Source of the DNA: Mycobacterium colombiense
Lineage (GTDB): Bacteria; Actinomycetota; Actinomycetes; Mycobacteriales; Mycobacteriaceae
Assembly: GCF_001665835.1 (NCBI RefSeq)
Contig: NZ_LZSX01000032.1
Span: forward strand, 174,725-238,724
Direction: 5' to 3'
Length of the DNA stretch: 64,000 bases
In this document: piece by piece, positions 17,781 through 28,965 of the stretch
Numbering within the stretch: position 1 is the first letter of the stretch
Layout: each line of letters opens with the position of its first letter
Position numbers and translations under genes: made by a program
The notes under the pieces: generated by a model
Told to the model about the DNA's origin: nothing
Databases searched by the model: none
Seen by the model: only the letters and a program-made list of their open reading frames with translations

Positions 17781-18773
17781 TCATCCGTTGACCTTTCCGC
17801 CGGCGATCGCACGGGCGAGCGCGTTGACGATGAACGTCAAGACGAACAGCGCGAATCCCGCCGAGATGTACGCCCCGGTGGGCAGCGGCGAGCTGAACTC
17901 CGCGGCCGCCGACGCGATCTTCGATGCGAACGTGTAGCCGCCGTCGAACAGCGACCAGTTGCCCGGGCGGGCGGCCGAACGCAGGATGATCAGCACCGCC
18001 ACGGTCTCGCCCAGCGCCCTGCCCAATCCCAGCATCGAGGCCGCGATGACGCCGCTGCGGCCGAAGGGCAGCACAGTCATCCGCACCACCTCCCATTTGG
18101 TGGCGCCCAGCGCCTGCGCCGCCTCCATCTGGATATGCGGGGTCTGCCGAAAGACTTCGCGCGAGACGGACGTGACGATGGGCAGGATCATCACCGAGAG
18201 CACGACGCCGGCGGTGAAGATGGTGCCGCCACCGGCCAGCGAGACATTGCCCTGCTTGAACAGGAACAGCCAGCCCAGGTGGCGGTTGAGAAAAGCGGCC
18301 ACCGGCTCGATCTGGGGTGCAAGCACGAAGATTCCCCACAGCCCGAAGATGATCGACGGCACCGCGGCCAGCAGATCCACCACCGCGCCGAAGGGGCGCG
18401 ACAGCCGCTTCGGCGCGTACTGGGTGAGGAACACGGCGATACCGACCGCGACCGGAACGGCCAGCACCAGCGCGCTGAGCGAGCTCAGCACCGTGACCAT
18501 GAACAGGTCCCGGATGCCGAACGCGAGCTTCGCCGGGTCGCTGGTGCTGAACTGGGCGCTGGTGAAGAAGTTCGCGTGGTTGACGCGCAACGACGGGACA
18601 GCCCGCAGCAGCAGGAAGACCGCGATCAACACGATGGCGACCACGATCGTCGAACCGGCGGCGGCCGCCATCAACTTGAACAGTCGATCAGCCCGCCGCC
18701 CCACGTGTTGACTCAGCGCAGTTAGTGCCGGCTTCTCCGTGGTCGACGGGCTGATTGCTGTTCCTCGTGTCAC
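17781..18773 (-). CDS. pstC2: Phosphate ABC transporter permease PstC2
   Basis: A ~330-residue polytopic membrane protein with the PstC pattern: [20 protein letters not shown] early, [17 protein letters not shown], and the EAA loop [20 protein letters not shown]. It is most like PstC2 (Rv0929) by recall. GTG 18773 is chosen because GAGG lies 5 bases before it; a second GTG at 18779 is in frame. It starts 12 bases after the pstS3 stop and ends before pstA1, consistent with one transcript. Confidence 0.9.
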   Translation of the reverse strand: MTRGTAISPSTTEKPALTALSQHVGRRADRLFKLMAAAAGSTIVVAIVLIAVFLLLRAVPSLRVNHANFFTSAQFSTSDPAKLAFGIRDLFMVTVLSSLSALVLAVPVAVGIAVFLTQYAPKRLSRPFGAVVDLLAAVPSIIFGLWGIFVLAPQIEPVAAFLNRHLGWLFLFKQGNVSLAGGGTIFTAGVVLSVMILPIVTSVSREVFRQTPHIQMEAAQALGATKWEVVRMTVLPFGRSGVIAASMLGLGRALGETVAVLIILRSAARPGNWSLFDGGYTFASKIASAAAEFSSPLPTGAYISAGFALFVLTFIVNALARAIAGGKVNG

Positions 18774-18785
18774 GACCACCTCAGG

Positions 18786-19898
18786 TTATGCGATGGCGTT
18801 GATGGAAGCAGACAATCTCGACTTGAACGCGTCAGGGATGGGGATGTAGCCGTTGTCCGCCAGGCCGTTCTGACCGGCGCCGATGGTGCTTTGCAGGAAC
18901 GCCTTGACCGCCGTACCGACCTGAGGGTCGGGATATTTCGAGCAGACGATCTCGTAGGTGGCCAGCACGATCGGGTAGGAACCGGCCTGGGTCGGCTTGT
19001 AGAAGGACAGCGTGTCCAGCACCAGGTCGTTGCCCTGGCCGGCGATCTTGGCCCCGGCAATCGTCTTGCCCACCGAGTCGGCAGTGATCGACACCGCATC
19101 CGGGCCGGCCGAGGTGATGATCTTGGCCATGTTCAGTTTCTGCGCCTGAGCAAACGACCATTCGTTGTAGGTCACTGAGCCCTCGGTCGCCTTGATCGCG
19201 GCGGAGGTGCCGTCGTTGCCCTTTGCTCCCTCGCCGACGCCGCCCTTGAACGTCTTACCGGCGCCCTTGCCCCACGCGCCGTTGGAGGCGGCATCGAGGT
19301 ACTTCTGGAAGTTGTCCGTGGTGCCGGATTCGTCGTTGCGGAACACGACGTGAATCGGCTCGGACGGCAGGGCCGCTCCCGGGTTGAGCGCCTGGATCGC
19401 GGGGTCGTTCCACGTCGTGATCGCGCCGTTGAAGATCTTGGCGGCCGTGGCGCCGTCCAGGCTCAGTGAATTCAGGCCCGCGACGTTGTAGGTGATGGCG
19501 ATCGGACCGAAGACCACCGGCAGGTTCAACGCCGGCGACCCGCACCGCTGTTGCGCGGCGGCGTATTCGTTGGCCGCCAGCGGCGAATCCGAACCACCGA
19601 AATCCGTTTGCTTACCGTTGAATTCGCTGATTCCCGCGCCCGACCCGTTGGCGGTGTAGTTCAGCGTCTGGCCGGGGCAGGCCTGCTCGTACGCGTTGAC
19701 GAACCGAGTCATCGCGTTGGCCTGAGCCGTCGAGCCGCTGGCCTTGAGGGCCTTCTTTCCGCCGCAGCTCACCTTGCCCGACGAGGAGCCGCTTGTTGCG
19801 CCCGCGCCGGTCGCGTTGTTGTCGCTTCCGCATGCCGACAACGCCAGCGCCCCGGCGCTCACGACACTCAGCACGGCGCCAAATCGGTTGAGTTTCAA
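18786..19898 (-). CDS. pstS3: Phosphate-binding lipoprotein PstS3 (downstream copy)
   Basis: The 370-residue protein has a lipoprotein signal ([20 protein letters not shown] then SAC, lipid-modified Cys at 23). The PstS phosphate-binding fold follows: [33 protein letters not shown] and [16 protein letters not shown]. It captures phosphate on the outer face of the membrane and hands it to PstC/PstA. It closely resembles PstS3 (Rv0928). The upstream neighbour is a second copy with its own promoter-like element, so this gene can be transcribed separately. Expected to be induced by low phosphate through SenX3-RegX3. Confidence 0.93.
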   Translation of the reverse strand: MKLNRFGAVLSVVSAGALALSACGSDNNATGAGATSGSSSGKVSCGGKKALKASGSTAQANAMTRFVNAYEQACPGQTLNYTANGSGAGISEFNGKQTDFGGSDSPLAANEYAAAQQRCGSPALNLPVVFGPIAITYNVAGLNSLSLDGATAAKIFNGAITTWNDPAIQALNPGAALPSEPIHVVFRNDESGTTDNFQKYLDAASNGAWGKGAGKTFKGGVGEGAKGNDGTSAAIKATEGSVTYNEWSFAQAQKLNMAKIITSAGPDAVSITADSVGKTIAGAKIAGQGNDLVLDTLSFYKPTQAGSYPIVLATYEIVCSKYPDPQVGTAVKAFLQSTIGAGQNGLADNGYIPIPDAFKSRLSASINAIA

Positions 19899-19981
19899 TT
19901 CGCTTCCTTACGGTAGGGATGAAACAGGATCGCCGCCGGTCGGTAGCCGCTGCGCCCGACCAGCCGTCTCGCAGCCACGAA

Positions 19982-20002
19982 GCTAACAGTAACAAGGTGA
20001 AC
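19982..20002 (-). promoter_or_regulatory. Conserved element upstream of pstS3 (candidate RegX3/Pho site), copy 1
   Basis: A 21-mer, on the minus strand beginning GTTCACCTTG and ending CTGTTAGC, sits 84 bases before the pstS3 start. The same 21-mer with three changes precedes the other pstS3 copy (21300-21320). Its GTTCACC and GTTAGC blocks recall the GTTCAYC-type half-sites of phosphate-response regulators, although their spacing here (15) differs from the usual 11. Confidence 0.5.
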
Positions 20003-20148
20003 GTTGAGCAAATTGTCCGGCGCTCCCCGCTGAACGCCATGGCTCCGGGCGGCGACGTGCGCGCGAGACGGACTCGACAACGCTTCGGCACGCGACGACA
20101 GCAAAGAAAATCGGTCGGCCTTCACGGCGCCCGCGGGCCCGTCTCACA

Positions 20149-21255
20149 TCATGAGATGGCGTTGATGGACTCCGCCAGCCGTGACTTGAATGACGTGGGC
20201 ACCGGGATATATCCATTGCCGGCCAAGCCGTTTTGTCCATCGCCAATGGTGCTCTGCAGGAACGCCTTTACCGCCGCACCGACCTGGGGGTCGGGATATT
20301 TCGAGCACACGATCTCGTAGGTGGCCAACACGATGGGATACGAGCCGGGCCGGGTCGGCTTGTAGAACGAGAAGGTGTCGACGACCAGGTCGTTGCCCCG
20401 CCCGGTCAGGGTGGCGCCGGAGATCGTCTTGCCGACCGACTCCGCACCGATCGACACCGGGTCCGGGCCGGCCGAGGTGACGATCCTGGCGATGGTCAGG
20501 TTCTGCGCCGACGCGAACGACCATTCGTTGTAGCTGATCGCTCCTTCGGTCGCCTTCACGGCCGCCGACGTGCCGCCATTGCCTTCGGCACCCTCGCCGA
20601 CCCCGCCATTGAAGGCCTTGCCGATGCCCCTGTCCCACACGCCGTCGGCCGCGGAGTCCAGGTATTTCTGGAAATTGTCCGTGGTGCCGGACTGGTCGCT
20701 GCGGAACGTGACGTGGATGGGCTCGGCGGGCAATGCGGTGCCCGGGTTCAGCGCCCGGATGGCGGGATCGTTCCAGGCGGCGATCGCGCCCTTGAAGATT
20801 TTGGCGATGGTGAGGCCGTCCAGGATCAGCGAGTTGACGCCCGTGACGTTGTAGGTGATGGCGATCGGGCCGAAAACCACCGGCAGGTTCCACGCCGGCG
20901 AACCGCATCGCGCCTGGGCCGCGAAGTATTCGATCGGGGCCAACGGCGAGTCCGAACCCGCGAAATCGGTTTGATTACCCGTGAATTCACCGATGCCCGC
21001 ACCCGAACCGTTGGGGGTGTAATTCAGCGTCTGGCCGGGGCAGGCCCGCTCGAACGAGCTGACGAAGCGGGTCATCGCGTTGGCCTGCGCGGTCGATCCG
21101 CTGGCCTTCAGCGTCTTCTTTCCACCGCAATCGACCCGGCCGGGCGGAGTTGCCCCGCTCCCCCATGCGCGGGTGTCGTTGCCACCGCACCCCGACAACG
21201 CCAGCGCACCGGCCGTCAGGACACTCAATGCGGCACCAAATCGGTTGCGCCTCAT
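20149..21255 (-). CDS. Phosphate-binding lipoprotein PstS3-type (upstream tandem copy)
   Basis: The 368-residue protein aligns with the next gene through its whole length: lipobox LSGC with Cys 23, [49 protein letters not shown], and the shared [19 protein letters not shown] end. The two are a clear tandem duplication that has diverged mainly in the linker after the lipid-bearing Cys and in surface positions. It is first of the pst operon, although the ~250-base gap and separate promoter element before the second copy suggest partly independent control. Two receptors may differ in affinity or in the condition that induces them. Confidence 0.92.
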   Translation of the reverse strand: MRRNRFGAALSVLTAGALALSGCGGNDTRAWGSGATPPGRVDCGGKKTLKASGSTAQANAMTRFVSSFERACPGQTLNYTPNGSGAGIGEFTGNQTDFAGSDSPLAPIEYFAAQARCGSPAWNLPVVFGPIAITYNVTGVNSLILDGLTIAKIFKGAIAAWNDPAIRALNPGTALPAEPIHVTFRSDQSGTTDNFQKYLDSAADGVWDRGIGKAFNGGVGEGAEGNGGTSAAVKATEGAISYNEWSFASAQNLTIARIVTSAGPDPVSIGAESVGKTISGATLTGRGNDLVVDTFSFYKPTRPGSYPIVLATYEIVCSKYPDPQVGAAVKAFLQSTIGDGQNGLAGNGYIPVPTSFKSRLAESINAIS

Positions 21256-21299
21256 GCGACTTCCTCACGGTGAAGACCAGACATGATCGTCGCCGTTCA

Positions 21300-21320
21300 G
21301 CTAACAGCACCAAGGTTAAC
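21300..21320 (-). promoter_or_regulatory. Conserved element upstream of pstS3-type gene (candidate RegX3/Pho site), copy 2
   Basis: It matches 18 of 21 bases of the element at 19982-20002 and lies 45 bases before the start of the first pstS3-type gene. Conservation between the two duplicated promoters, against otherwise different flanks, argues that it is functional. Confidence 0.5.
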
Positions 21321-21411
21321 GGCGGGCGAATGGTCGCCCGGCGCCGGTGGGCGCGGGTGCCGCGCGCGTGCCTCCGCTGCGGGGCCGCATCGTCACACCC
21401 GTGTGCAAAAG

Positions 21412-21425
21412 TAGAACCTGTTCCA
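21412..21425. promoter_or_regulatory. KstR-like operator TAGAACCTGTTCCA
   Basis: This 14-mer fits the KstR consensus TnnAACnnGTTnnA and lies 70 bases before the ATG of the short-chain dehydrogenase. Its right half is less symmetric than the site at 3940. It would place the dehydrogenase, and perhaps the gene after it, in the sterol/lipid regulon. Confidence 0.55.
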
Positions 21426-21494
21426 GAAATGCCCGATCCGAGACGGCGCGGCTTGCTACCGTGTCGGCTGACACCGAAACGAAGAGAGGCCGCC

Positions 21495-22286
21495 ATGATC
21501 CTTGACAGGTTCCGTCTCGACGACAAAGTCGCCGTCATCACTGGTGCAGGCCGCGGTCTCGGGGCGGCCATCGCGCTGGCCTTCGCCGAGGCGGGCGCCG
21601 ATGTCCTCATCGCCTCGCGCACGGAGTCTCAACTAGAAGCCGTCGCAGAACAGGTCCGGGCCGTCGGACGGCGGGCCCACATCGTCACCGCCGACCTGGC
21701 CCACCCCGATTCCACCGCGGAGCTGGCCGGGCAGGCCGTCGAGGCATTCGGGAAACTAGACATCGTCGTCAACAACGTCGGCGGCACCATGCCCAACACG
21801 CTGCTGACCACCTCGACCAAGGACCTCAAGGACGCCTTCACCTTCAATGTCGCGACAGCTCACGCGCTCACGCTGGCGGCGGTGCCGTTGATGCTCGAGC
21901 ACTCCGGCGGCGGCAGCATCATCAACATCACCTCGACCATGGGCCGGCTGGCCGGCCGCGGTTTCGCGGCCTACGCCACCGCCAAAGCAGCGCTGTCCCA
22001 CTACACCCGGTCGGCCGCGCTGGACCTGTGCCCACGCATCCGGGTCAACGCGATCGCTCCGGGATCCATCCTGACCTCCGCCCTGGACGTGGTCGCCTCC
22101 AACGACGACCTGCGCGCGCCGATGGAGAAGGCCACACCCATGCGCCGCCTCGGCGATCCCGTCGACATCGCCGCCGCCGCAGTCTATTTGGCCTCTCCCG
22201 CCGGTGACTTCCTGACCGGTAAGACCCTCGAGGTCGACGGCGGCCTCACCTTCCCCAACCTCGACATCCCCGTCCCGGACCTGTGA
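21495..22286 (+). CDS. Short-chain dehydrogenase/reductase (Rv0927c-like)
   Basis: The 263-residue protein has the classical SDR signature: TGAGRGLG for NAD(P), DIVVNNVGG, catalytic Ser in ITSTMG and the YATAK catalytic Tyr-Lys pair. The Arg in IASRTESQ after strand 2 favours NADP. The length equals that recalled for Rv0927c. ATG 21495 follows GAGAGGCCGCC. It is divergent from the pst operon, and a KstR-like site upstream suggests an oxidoreductase step on a lipid or sterol intermediate. The next gene follows after 24 bases. Confidence 0.9.
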   Translation: MILDRFRLDDKVAVITGAGRGLGAAIALAFAEAGADVLIASRTESQLEAVAEQVRAVGRRAHIVTADLAHPDSTAELAGQAVEAFGKLDIVVNNVGGTMPNTLLTTSTKDLKDAFTFNVATAHALTLAAVPLMLEHSGGGSIINITSTMGRLAGRGFAAYATAKAALSHYTRSAALDLCPRIRVNAIAPGSILTSALDVVASNDDLRAPMEKATPMRRLGDPVDIAAAAVYLASPAGDFLTGKTLEVDGGLTFPNLDIPVPDL

Positions 22287-22310
22287 CCCCCGACCGCTGA
22301 GGAGCACGTC

Positions 22311-23387
22311 ATGCCCATCCCCGTCGTCCAATTGGGCACCGGCAACGTCGGTATCCACGCCCTGCGCGCGCTCATCACCAATCCGGAGTTCGACCTGAAG
22401 GGCGTCTGGGTGTCCTCGGACGCCAAGGCCGGCAAGGACGCGGCGGAGCTTGCGGGACTTAGCGAGTCGACCGGTGTGCTCGCCAGTACTGACCTGGATG
22501 CCGTGCTGGCCACCGGCCCGCAATGCGCCGTGTACAACGCACTGGCTGACAACCGGTTGCCCGAGGCGCTCGAGGACTACCGGCGCGTCCTGGCGGCGGG
22601 AATCAACATCGTCGGCAGCGGCCCGGTCTTCTTGCAGTACCCCTGGCAGGTCATCCCCGAGGAGCTCATCAAGCCGCTGGAAGACGCTGCGCAAGAAGGG
22701 AATTCGAGCCTCTACGTCAACGGTATCGATCCCGGCTTCGCCAACGATCTGCTGCCGCTGGCTCTGGCGGGTACCTGCCAGAGCATCCAGCAGATCCGGT
22801 GCATGGAGATCGTCGACTACGCCACGTATGACAGCGCCGCGGTCATGTTCGACGTGATGGGCTTCGGCAAGCCGCTAGACGAGCTTCCCATGCTGCTGCA
22901 GCCCGGCGTGCTCAGCCTGGCGTGGGGCTCGGTGATCCGCCAAATGGCTGCGGGTCTGGGCATTTCACTCGACGAGGTCACCCAGGACTACGTGCGCATC
23001 CCCGCCCCGGAAGATTTCGACATCGCCTCGGGCCATATCGCCAAGGGCACCGCCGCGGCGTTGCGCTTCGAGGTGTCCGGCATGGTCAACGGCGATCCCG
23101 TCGTCGTCCTCGAACACGTCACCCGGCTGCGCGAGGATCTGTGTCCGGAGTGGCCGCAGCCCGCGCAGGAGGGTGGCTCCTACCGCATCGAGATCACCGG
23201 CGAACCGTCTTATGCCATCGACGTCTGCCTGAGCAGCCGCAGGGGTGATCACAACCACGCCGGCCTGGTGGCCACCGCGATGCGCGTCGTCAACGCGATC
23301 CCCGCGGTGGTGGCCGCCCGGCCCGGCATCGTGACGACCTTGGACCTGCCGCTGGTCACCGGCAAGGGGCTCTACCTCCCGCAGTGA
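22311..23387 (+). CDS. Dihydrodipicolinate-reductase-fold NAD(P)-dependent protein (Rv0926c-like)
   Basis: The 358-residue protein starts PVVQLGTGNVGIHALRALIT, a Rossmann motif of the DapB N-terminal type, and continues with KGVWVSSDAKAGKDAAEL. It is too long and lacks clear DapB catalytic motifs, so it is more like the 2,4-diaminopentanoate dehydrogenase-type relatives widespread in mycobacteria. The reaction is unknown. ATG 22311 follows GAGGAGCACGTC. It is probably co-transcribed with the SDR. Confidence 0.8.
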   Translation: MPIPVVQLGTGNVGIHALRALITNPEFDLKGVWVSSDAKAGKDAAELAGLSESTGVLASTDLDAVLATGPQCAVYNALADNRLPEALEDYRRVLAAGINIVGSGPVFLQYPWQVIPEELIKPLEDAAQEGNSSLYVNGIDPGFANDLLPLALAGTCQSIQQIRCMEIVDYATYDSAAVMFDVMGFGKPLDELPMLLQPGVLSLAWGSVIRQMAAGLGISLDEVTQDYVRIPAPEDFDIASGHIAKGTAAALRFEVSGMVNGDPVVVLEHVTRLREDLCPEWPQPAQEGGSYRIEITGEPSYAIDVCLSSRRGDHNHAGLVATAMRVVNAIPAVVAARPGIVTTLDLPLVTGKGLYLPQ

Positions 23388-23486
23388 GGACTCGAGGGCG
23401 GGAAACGCCGTAGCCGCTGCGGGTTGCGCCGAGATGTTCGACTACCCTCACTTTCTTATTCGGTGAAGTGAATCGAGGTCGGCACG

Positions 23487-24713
23487 TTGGGGCAGCGCAC
23501 CCAGGGCTCGCTCAAGGGCAACTGGTATTTGCTCGGGCCCGCGTTCGTCGCCGCGATCGCCTACGTCGACCCGGGAAACGTCGCCGCCAACGTCAGCGCC
23601 GGCTCGCAGTACGGCTACCTGCTGCTGTGGGTCATCGTCGTGGCCAACGTGCTGGCGGGCCTGGTGCAGTACCTGTCGGCGAAGCTGGGACTGGTCACCG
23701 GACGCTCCCTGCCCGCCACGATCGGCAAGCGGATGGGCCGCCCGGCGCGGCTGGTCTACTGGGCTCAGGCCGAACTCGTGGCCATCGCGACCGACGCGGC
23801 CGAGGTCGTCGGCGGGGCCATCGCCTTGCACATTCTGTTCAACCTGCCGCTGCTGGTCGGCGGGCTGATCACCGGTCTGGTGGCCCTGCTGCTGCTGGGG
23901 ATTCAGGACCGGCGCGGGCAGATCATCTTCGAGCGGGTCATCACCGGCTTGCTGCTGGTCATCGCGATCGGGTTCGCGGCGAGCTTCTTCGTCAAGACGG
24001 CCCCGCCCGAGGAGATGCTCGGCGGGCTGATCCCCCGGTTCCGCGGCACCGAAAGCGTGCTGCTGGCGGCCGCCATCCTGGGCGCCACCGTGATGCCGCA
24101 CGCGGTCTACATGCATTCCGGCTTGGTCCTGGACCGGCACGGGCATCCCGACGAGGGCTCACATCGGCGCCTGCTGCTGCGCGTCACCCGCTGGGACGTC
24201 GTGCTGGCGATGACGGTGGCCGGCACGGTGAACGCCGTGATGCTGGTGATCGCCGCCGTCAACCTGCAACACCGCGACGTCAGCGCCTCCATCGAGGGCG
24301 CCTACTCGGCGATTCACAACACGCTGGGCGCGACCATCGCGGTGCTGTTTGCGGTCGGGTTGCTCGCGTCGGGTCTGGCGTCGTCGTCGGTGGGCGCCTA
24401 CGCCGGCGCCATGATCATGCAGGGATTGCTGCACCGGTCGATTCCGATGGTGGTGCGGCGGGTGGTCACCCTGGTGCCCGCGCTGGTGATCTTGGCGGTG
24501 GGATTCGACCCCACCCGCGCACTGGTGCTGTCGCAGGTGGTGTTGTCGTTCGGAATACCTTTTGCCGTGCTGCCTTTGATCAAGCTGACCAGCGATCGCG
24601 GGCTGATGGGCAGCGACACCAATCACCGCATCACGACGATCCTTGGCTGGGCCGTCGGCGTATTGATTAGTCTGCTTAACGTGGTGCTCATCTGGCTGAC
24701 GGTGACCGGCTGA
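23487..24713 (+). CDS. mntH: Nramp-family Mn2+/divalent metal transporter MntH
   Basis: The 408-residue membrane protein has the metal-binding DPGNVAANVSAG motif in helix 1 and MPHAVYMHSGL in helix 6, the two unwound helices that coordinate Mn2+ in Nramp transporters, with about eleven helices in all. It imports Mn2+ (and possibly Fe2+) with protons. The start appears to be TTG 23487, since a GAGG lies 9 bases upstream and no better start precedes the conserved region. It abuts the next gene with no gap. Confidence 0.93.
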   Translation: MGQRTQGSLKGNWYLLGPAFVAAIAYVDPGNVAANVSAGSQYGYLLLWVIVVANVLAGLVQYLSAKLGLVTGRSLPATIGKRMGRPARLVYWAQAELVAIATDAAEVVGGAIALHILFNLPLLVGGLITGLVALLLLGIQDRRGQIIFERVITGLLLVIAIGFAASFFVKTAPPEEMLGGLIPRFRGTESVLLAAAILGATVMPHAVYMHSGLVLDRHGHPDEGSHRRLLLRVTRWDVVLAMTVAGTVNAVMLVIAAVNLQHRDVSASIEGAYSAIHNTLGATIAVLFAVGLLASGLASSSVGAYAGAMIMQGLLHRSIPMVVRRVVTLVPALVILAVGFDPTRALVLSQVVLSFGIPFAVLPLIKLTSDRGLMGSDTNHRITTILGWAVGVLISLLNVVLIWLTVTG

Positions 24714-25787
24714 ATGCCGGCCCTCCGGCACCTTTACTTCGCATACGGGTCGAACCTATGCGTCAGGCAGATGGCGCAACGCTGTCCCGACGCCGCGCAT
24801 CCGCGGCCCGCCGTGCTGGCCGATCACGACTGGCTGATCAATCAGCGCGGCGTGGCCACCGTCGAACCACTCGCCGGTAACCAGGTGTATGGGGTGGTGT
24901 GGCGGATCTCCGACGGTGACCTGGCGACGCTGGACAGCGCCGAGGGGGTGCCGGTGCGCTACCGGCGCGACGAGATGACCGTGCACACCGCCGCCGGGCC
25001 GGCGCCGGCCTGGGTCTACATCGACCACCGCGTGACGCCGGGCCCGCCCAGACCGGGCTACCTGCCCAAGATCATCGACGGCGCCACGCAGCACGGGCTG
25101 CCGCAACGCTGGGTGGACTTCTTGCGCCGCTGGGACCCCGCCGGCTGGCCCCGCCCGAAGTCGTCGGCGTCCGGGCTTGGGCCACAGTCACTTTCGGTGT
25201 TGCTGAGCGAGCCCGGGGTTACCGAGATCAGCCAATTGCGTTCGCGTTTCGGCTTTTTGGCGATCCACGGTGGCGGGCTGGAAGAGATGACCGACGTGAT
25301 CGCCGAGCGTGCCGCCGAGGCAGCCGGCGCCTCGGTGTACGTGATGCGCCATCCCAACGCCTATCCGCATCACCTGCCGTCGGCCCTGTTCGACCCGGCC
25401 GAGTCGCCGCGGCTCGCCGAGTTCCTCGACCATGTCGACGTCGCGGTGTCGCTGCACGGCTACGGCCGCGACGGTCGCAGCACCCAGCTGTTGGCGGGCG
25501 GGCGTAACCGGGCGCTGGCCGCTCACCTGGCCCGGCACATTCAGCTGGGCGGCTACCAAGTGATCACCGACCTCGATGAGATCCCGCCGGAATTGCGGGG
25601 CCTGCATCCGCGCAACCCGGTGAACCGGGTGCGGGACGGCGGAACCCAGCTGGAGCTCTCGGCCCGGGTCAGGGGGATCAGCCCGCGCAGCCCACTGCCG
25701 GATGATGACGGTTTGTCGTCGGTCACCAGCGCCCTGATTCACGGGTTGGCGGAGGCCGCCCGTAGTTGGTCAATGTCGGATCGTTGA
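24714..25787 (+). CDS. Gamma-glutamylcyclotransferase-like / poly-gamma-glutamate hydrolase-like fusion (Rv0923c-like)
   Basis: The 357-residue protein is a two-domain fusion. Residues 1-~120 begin LYFAYGSNLCVRQM, the YGSN motif of gamma-glutamylcyclotransferases, with the acid site in DLATLDSAEGV. Residues ~160-357 match phage-type poly-gamma-glutamate hydrolases: FLAIHGGGLEEMTDVIAE and DVAVSLHGYG carry the zinc-binding His/Glu residues. Together they suggest cleavage of gamma-glutamyl bonds, with unknown substrate. The ATG follows the mntH stop directly, so the two may be co-translated. Confidence 0.83.
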   Translation: MPALRHLYFAYGSNLCVRQMAQRCPDAAHPRPAVLADHDWLINQRGVATVEPLAGNQVYGVVWRISDGDLATLDSAEGVPVRYRRDEMTVHTAAGPAPAWVYIDHRVTPGPPRPGYLPKIIDGATQHGLPQRWVDFLRRWDPAGWPRPKSSASGLGPQSLSVLLSEPGVTEISQLRSRFGFLAIHGGGLEEMTDVIAERAAEAAGASVYVMRHPNAYPHHLPSALFDPAESPRLAEFLDHVDVAVSLHGYGRDGRSTQLLAGGRNRALAAHLARHIQLGGYQVITDLDEIPPELRGLHPRNPVNRVRDGGTQLELSARVRGISPRSPLPDDDGLSSVTSALIHGLAEAARSWSMSDR

Positions 25788-25800
25788 ACGGAGATTGTTG

Positions 25801-26619
25801 GTGGCCAAGGATTTTCGCTTTGGAATGAGCATGCGGTTCTTCAAGTCGCGCGAGGCACTGCTCGACAAGGCCAAGCGGGCTGAGGACGCAGGCTTCGACA
25901 TTCTCTGTGTGCCCGACCATTTGGGTGCCGCGGCTCCGTTCCCGACGCTGACCGCGGTCGCGATGGTCACCACGACGCTGCGGCTGAGCATGTACGTGCT
26001 CAACTCGGCGTTCTACAAGCCGGCCCTGCTCAGCCGGGACATGCAGGGCCTGGATCTGCTCAGCGACGGCCGCCTCGAGATCGGGCTTGGCACCGGTTAC
26101 GTCCGGGAAGAGTTCGAGGCCGCGGAGATCCCGTATCCCAGCGCCGGCGCCCGGGTCGACTACCTCGAGCACATGACGAAGTACCTGAAAGAGCACCACC
26201 CGTCGACGCCGCTCATCATCGCCGGCAATGGCGACCGGGTGCTGACCATCGCCGCCCGCAATGCCGACATCATCGGGCTGACCGGCTCCAAGGTGCGCGA
26301 CGTCGAAGACCCGTTCGCCGAACGCGTCGAGTTCGTCCGCAAGGCGGCGGGAGACCGGTTCGACTCACTCGAGCTGAACCTGGCCATCACGGCGATGCCG
26401 CGGGACGGCGAGACCGAGCCCGACCTCAAGCTGACCCGCGCTTACTCGCCGGACCTGTCCGACGAACAGATCCTGTCCCAGCCCTCGGTACTGAGCGGTT
26501 CGCCCCGCGAGATCGCCGACACGCTGCTCGGATACCGCGAAAAGTACGGCGTGTCGTCCTTCACCGTGCAGGACAACAACATCGACAACTTCTCGAAGGT
26601 GATCGCCGAACTGCGCTGA
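25801..26619 (+). CDS. Luciferase-like F420-dependent-type oxidoreductase (TIGR03621-like)
   Basis: The 272-residue TIM-barrel protein shows DKAKRAEDAGFDILCVPDH, LDLLSDGRLEIGLGTGYVRE and PLIIAGNGDRVLTIAARNAD, the normal order in luciferase-like enzymes predicted to use F420. GTG 25801, with GGAG 6 bases upstream, is preferred to the TTG at 25795. It is the last chromosomal gene before the tRNA and the inserted element. The substrate is unknown. Confidence 0.85.
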   Translation: MAKDFRFGMSMRFFKSREALLDKAKRAEDAGFDILCVPDHLGAAAPFPTLTAVAMVTTTLRLSMYVLNSAFYKPALLSRDMQGLDLLSDGRLEIGLGTGYVREEFEAAEIPYPSAGARVDYLEHMTKYLKEHHPSTPLIIAGNGDRVLTIAARNADIIGLTGSKVRDVEDPFAERVEFVRKAAGDRFDSLELNLAITAMPRDGETEPDLKLTRAYSPDLSDEQILSQPSVLSGSPREIADTLLGYREKYGVSSFTVQDNNIDNFSKVIAELR

Positions 26620-26668
26620 CCGCCGCGGCGATTTATCGGCGGGCGTACCGGTAAGCTCAGGCCGGTCC

Positions 26669-26741
26669 GCCCCCGTAGCTCAGGGGATAGAGCACGGCTC
26701 TCCTAAAGCCGGTGTCGCAGGTTCGAATCCTGCCGGGGGCA
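26669..26741 (+). tRNA. tRNA-Arg (anticodon CCT)
   Basis: A 73-base cloverleaf: acceptor GCCCCCG pairs with CGGGGGC, D arm GCTC...GAGC, anticodon stem CGGCT/AGCCG around loop CTCCTAA (anticodon CCT), T arm GCAGG-TTCGAAT-CCTGC, discriminator A. CCA is not encoded. The 3' part is the insertion site of the element that follows; the identical core restores the gene after integration. Confidence 0.97.
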
Positions 26742-26742
26742 C
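26716..26742 (+). repeat. attL core (27 bp) within tRNA-Arg
   Basis: The sequence begins CGCAGGTTCG and ends GGGGGCAC; it is identical to 39106-39132. Left of it the two copies differ at once (T versus G), and right of it they diverge after CAC (TTTGCC versus GTCAGA), which defines the crossover segment. Confidence 0.95.
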
Positions 26743-27055
26743 TTTGCCGTAAGCGCGTCATCGCAGTAAAACTGACTACTTCATAGTAGCTGATGATCCC
26801 GGCGTGTGATCCATGTGCTATCAACTTCCGGCAGGCGTAAGCCGAATCTGTTTGCTGCGCAAGCCTACTCGCGGGCCGAAACGCTCTGTTGCCATTTGGT
26901 GCCAACACGCATTAAGCTGCACCTATTCGGTTTACCAGAGCGCCGCATAGGGTGCTAATTCAAACCGCTAGAGCGTTGCCGCCAGATAGAACGCAGCTGA
27001 TGCGTTAGGCACCAGAACGCTAGCCCTGATTCAACTGCGTTCAAAGGTGCCAGCC
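26743..27055. promoter_or_regulatory. attL-proximal non-coding region with candidate integrase arm sites
   Basis: No gene is supported in these ~310 bases. GTGCTATCAAC (26815-26825) recurs at the other end of the element (38973-38983), and TTGGTGCCAAC (26896-26906) resembles TTGGTATCAAC (39016-39026). An inverted repeat AACGCA-N5-TGCGTT lies near 26990. Such arm repeats inside both ends are usual binding sites for tyrosine integrases or excision factors. Confidence 0.5.
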
Positions 27056-28949
<1,894 letters not shown>

Positions 28950-28965
28950 TGAGAAGGACCGAATC

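Noticed and set aside
26657..26908. Open frame antisense to tRNA-Arg, with a RIRTCDTGFRRAVLYPL-type sequence
   Set aside because: This is the well-known artefact made by translating the reverse strand of a tRNA; it has no independent support.
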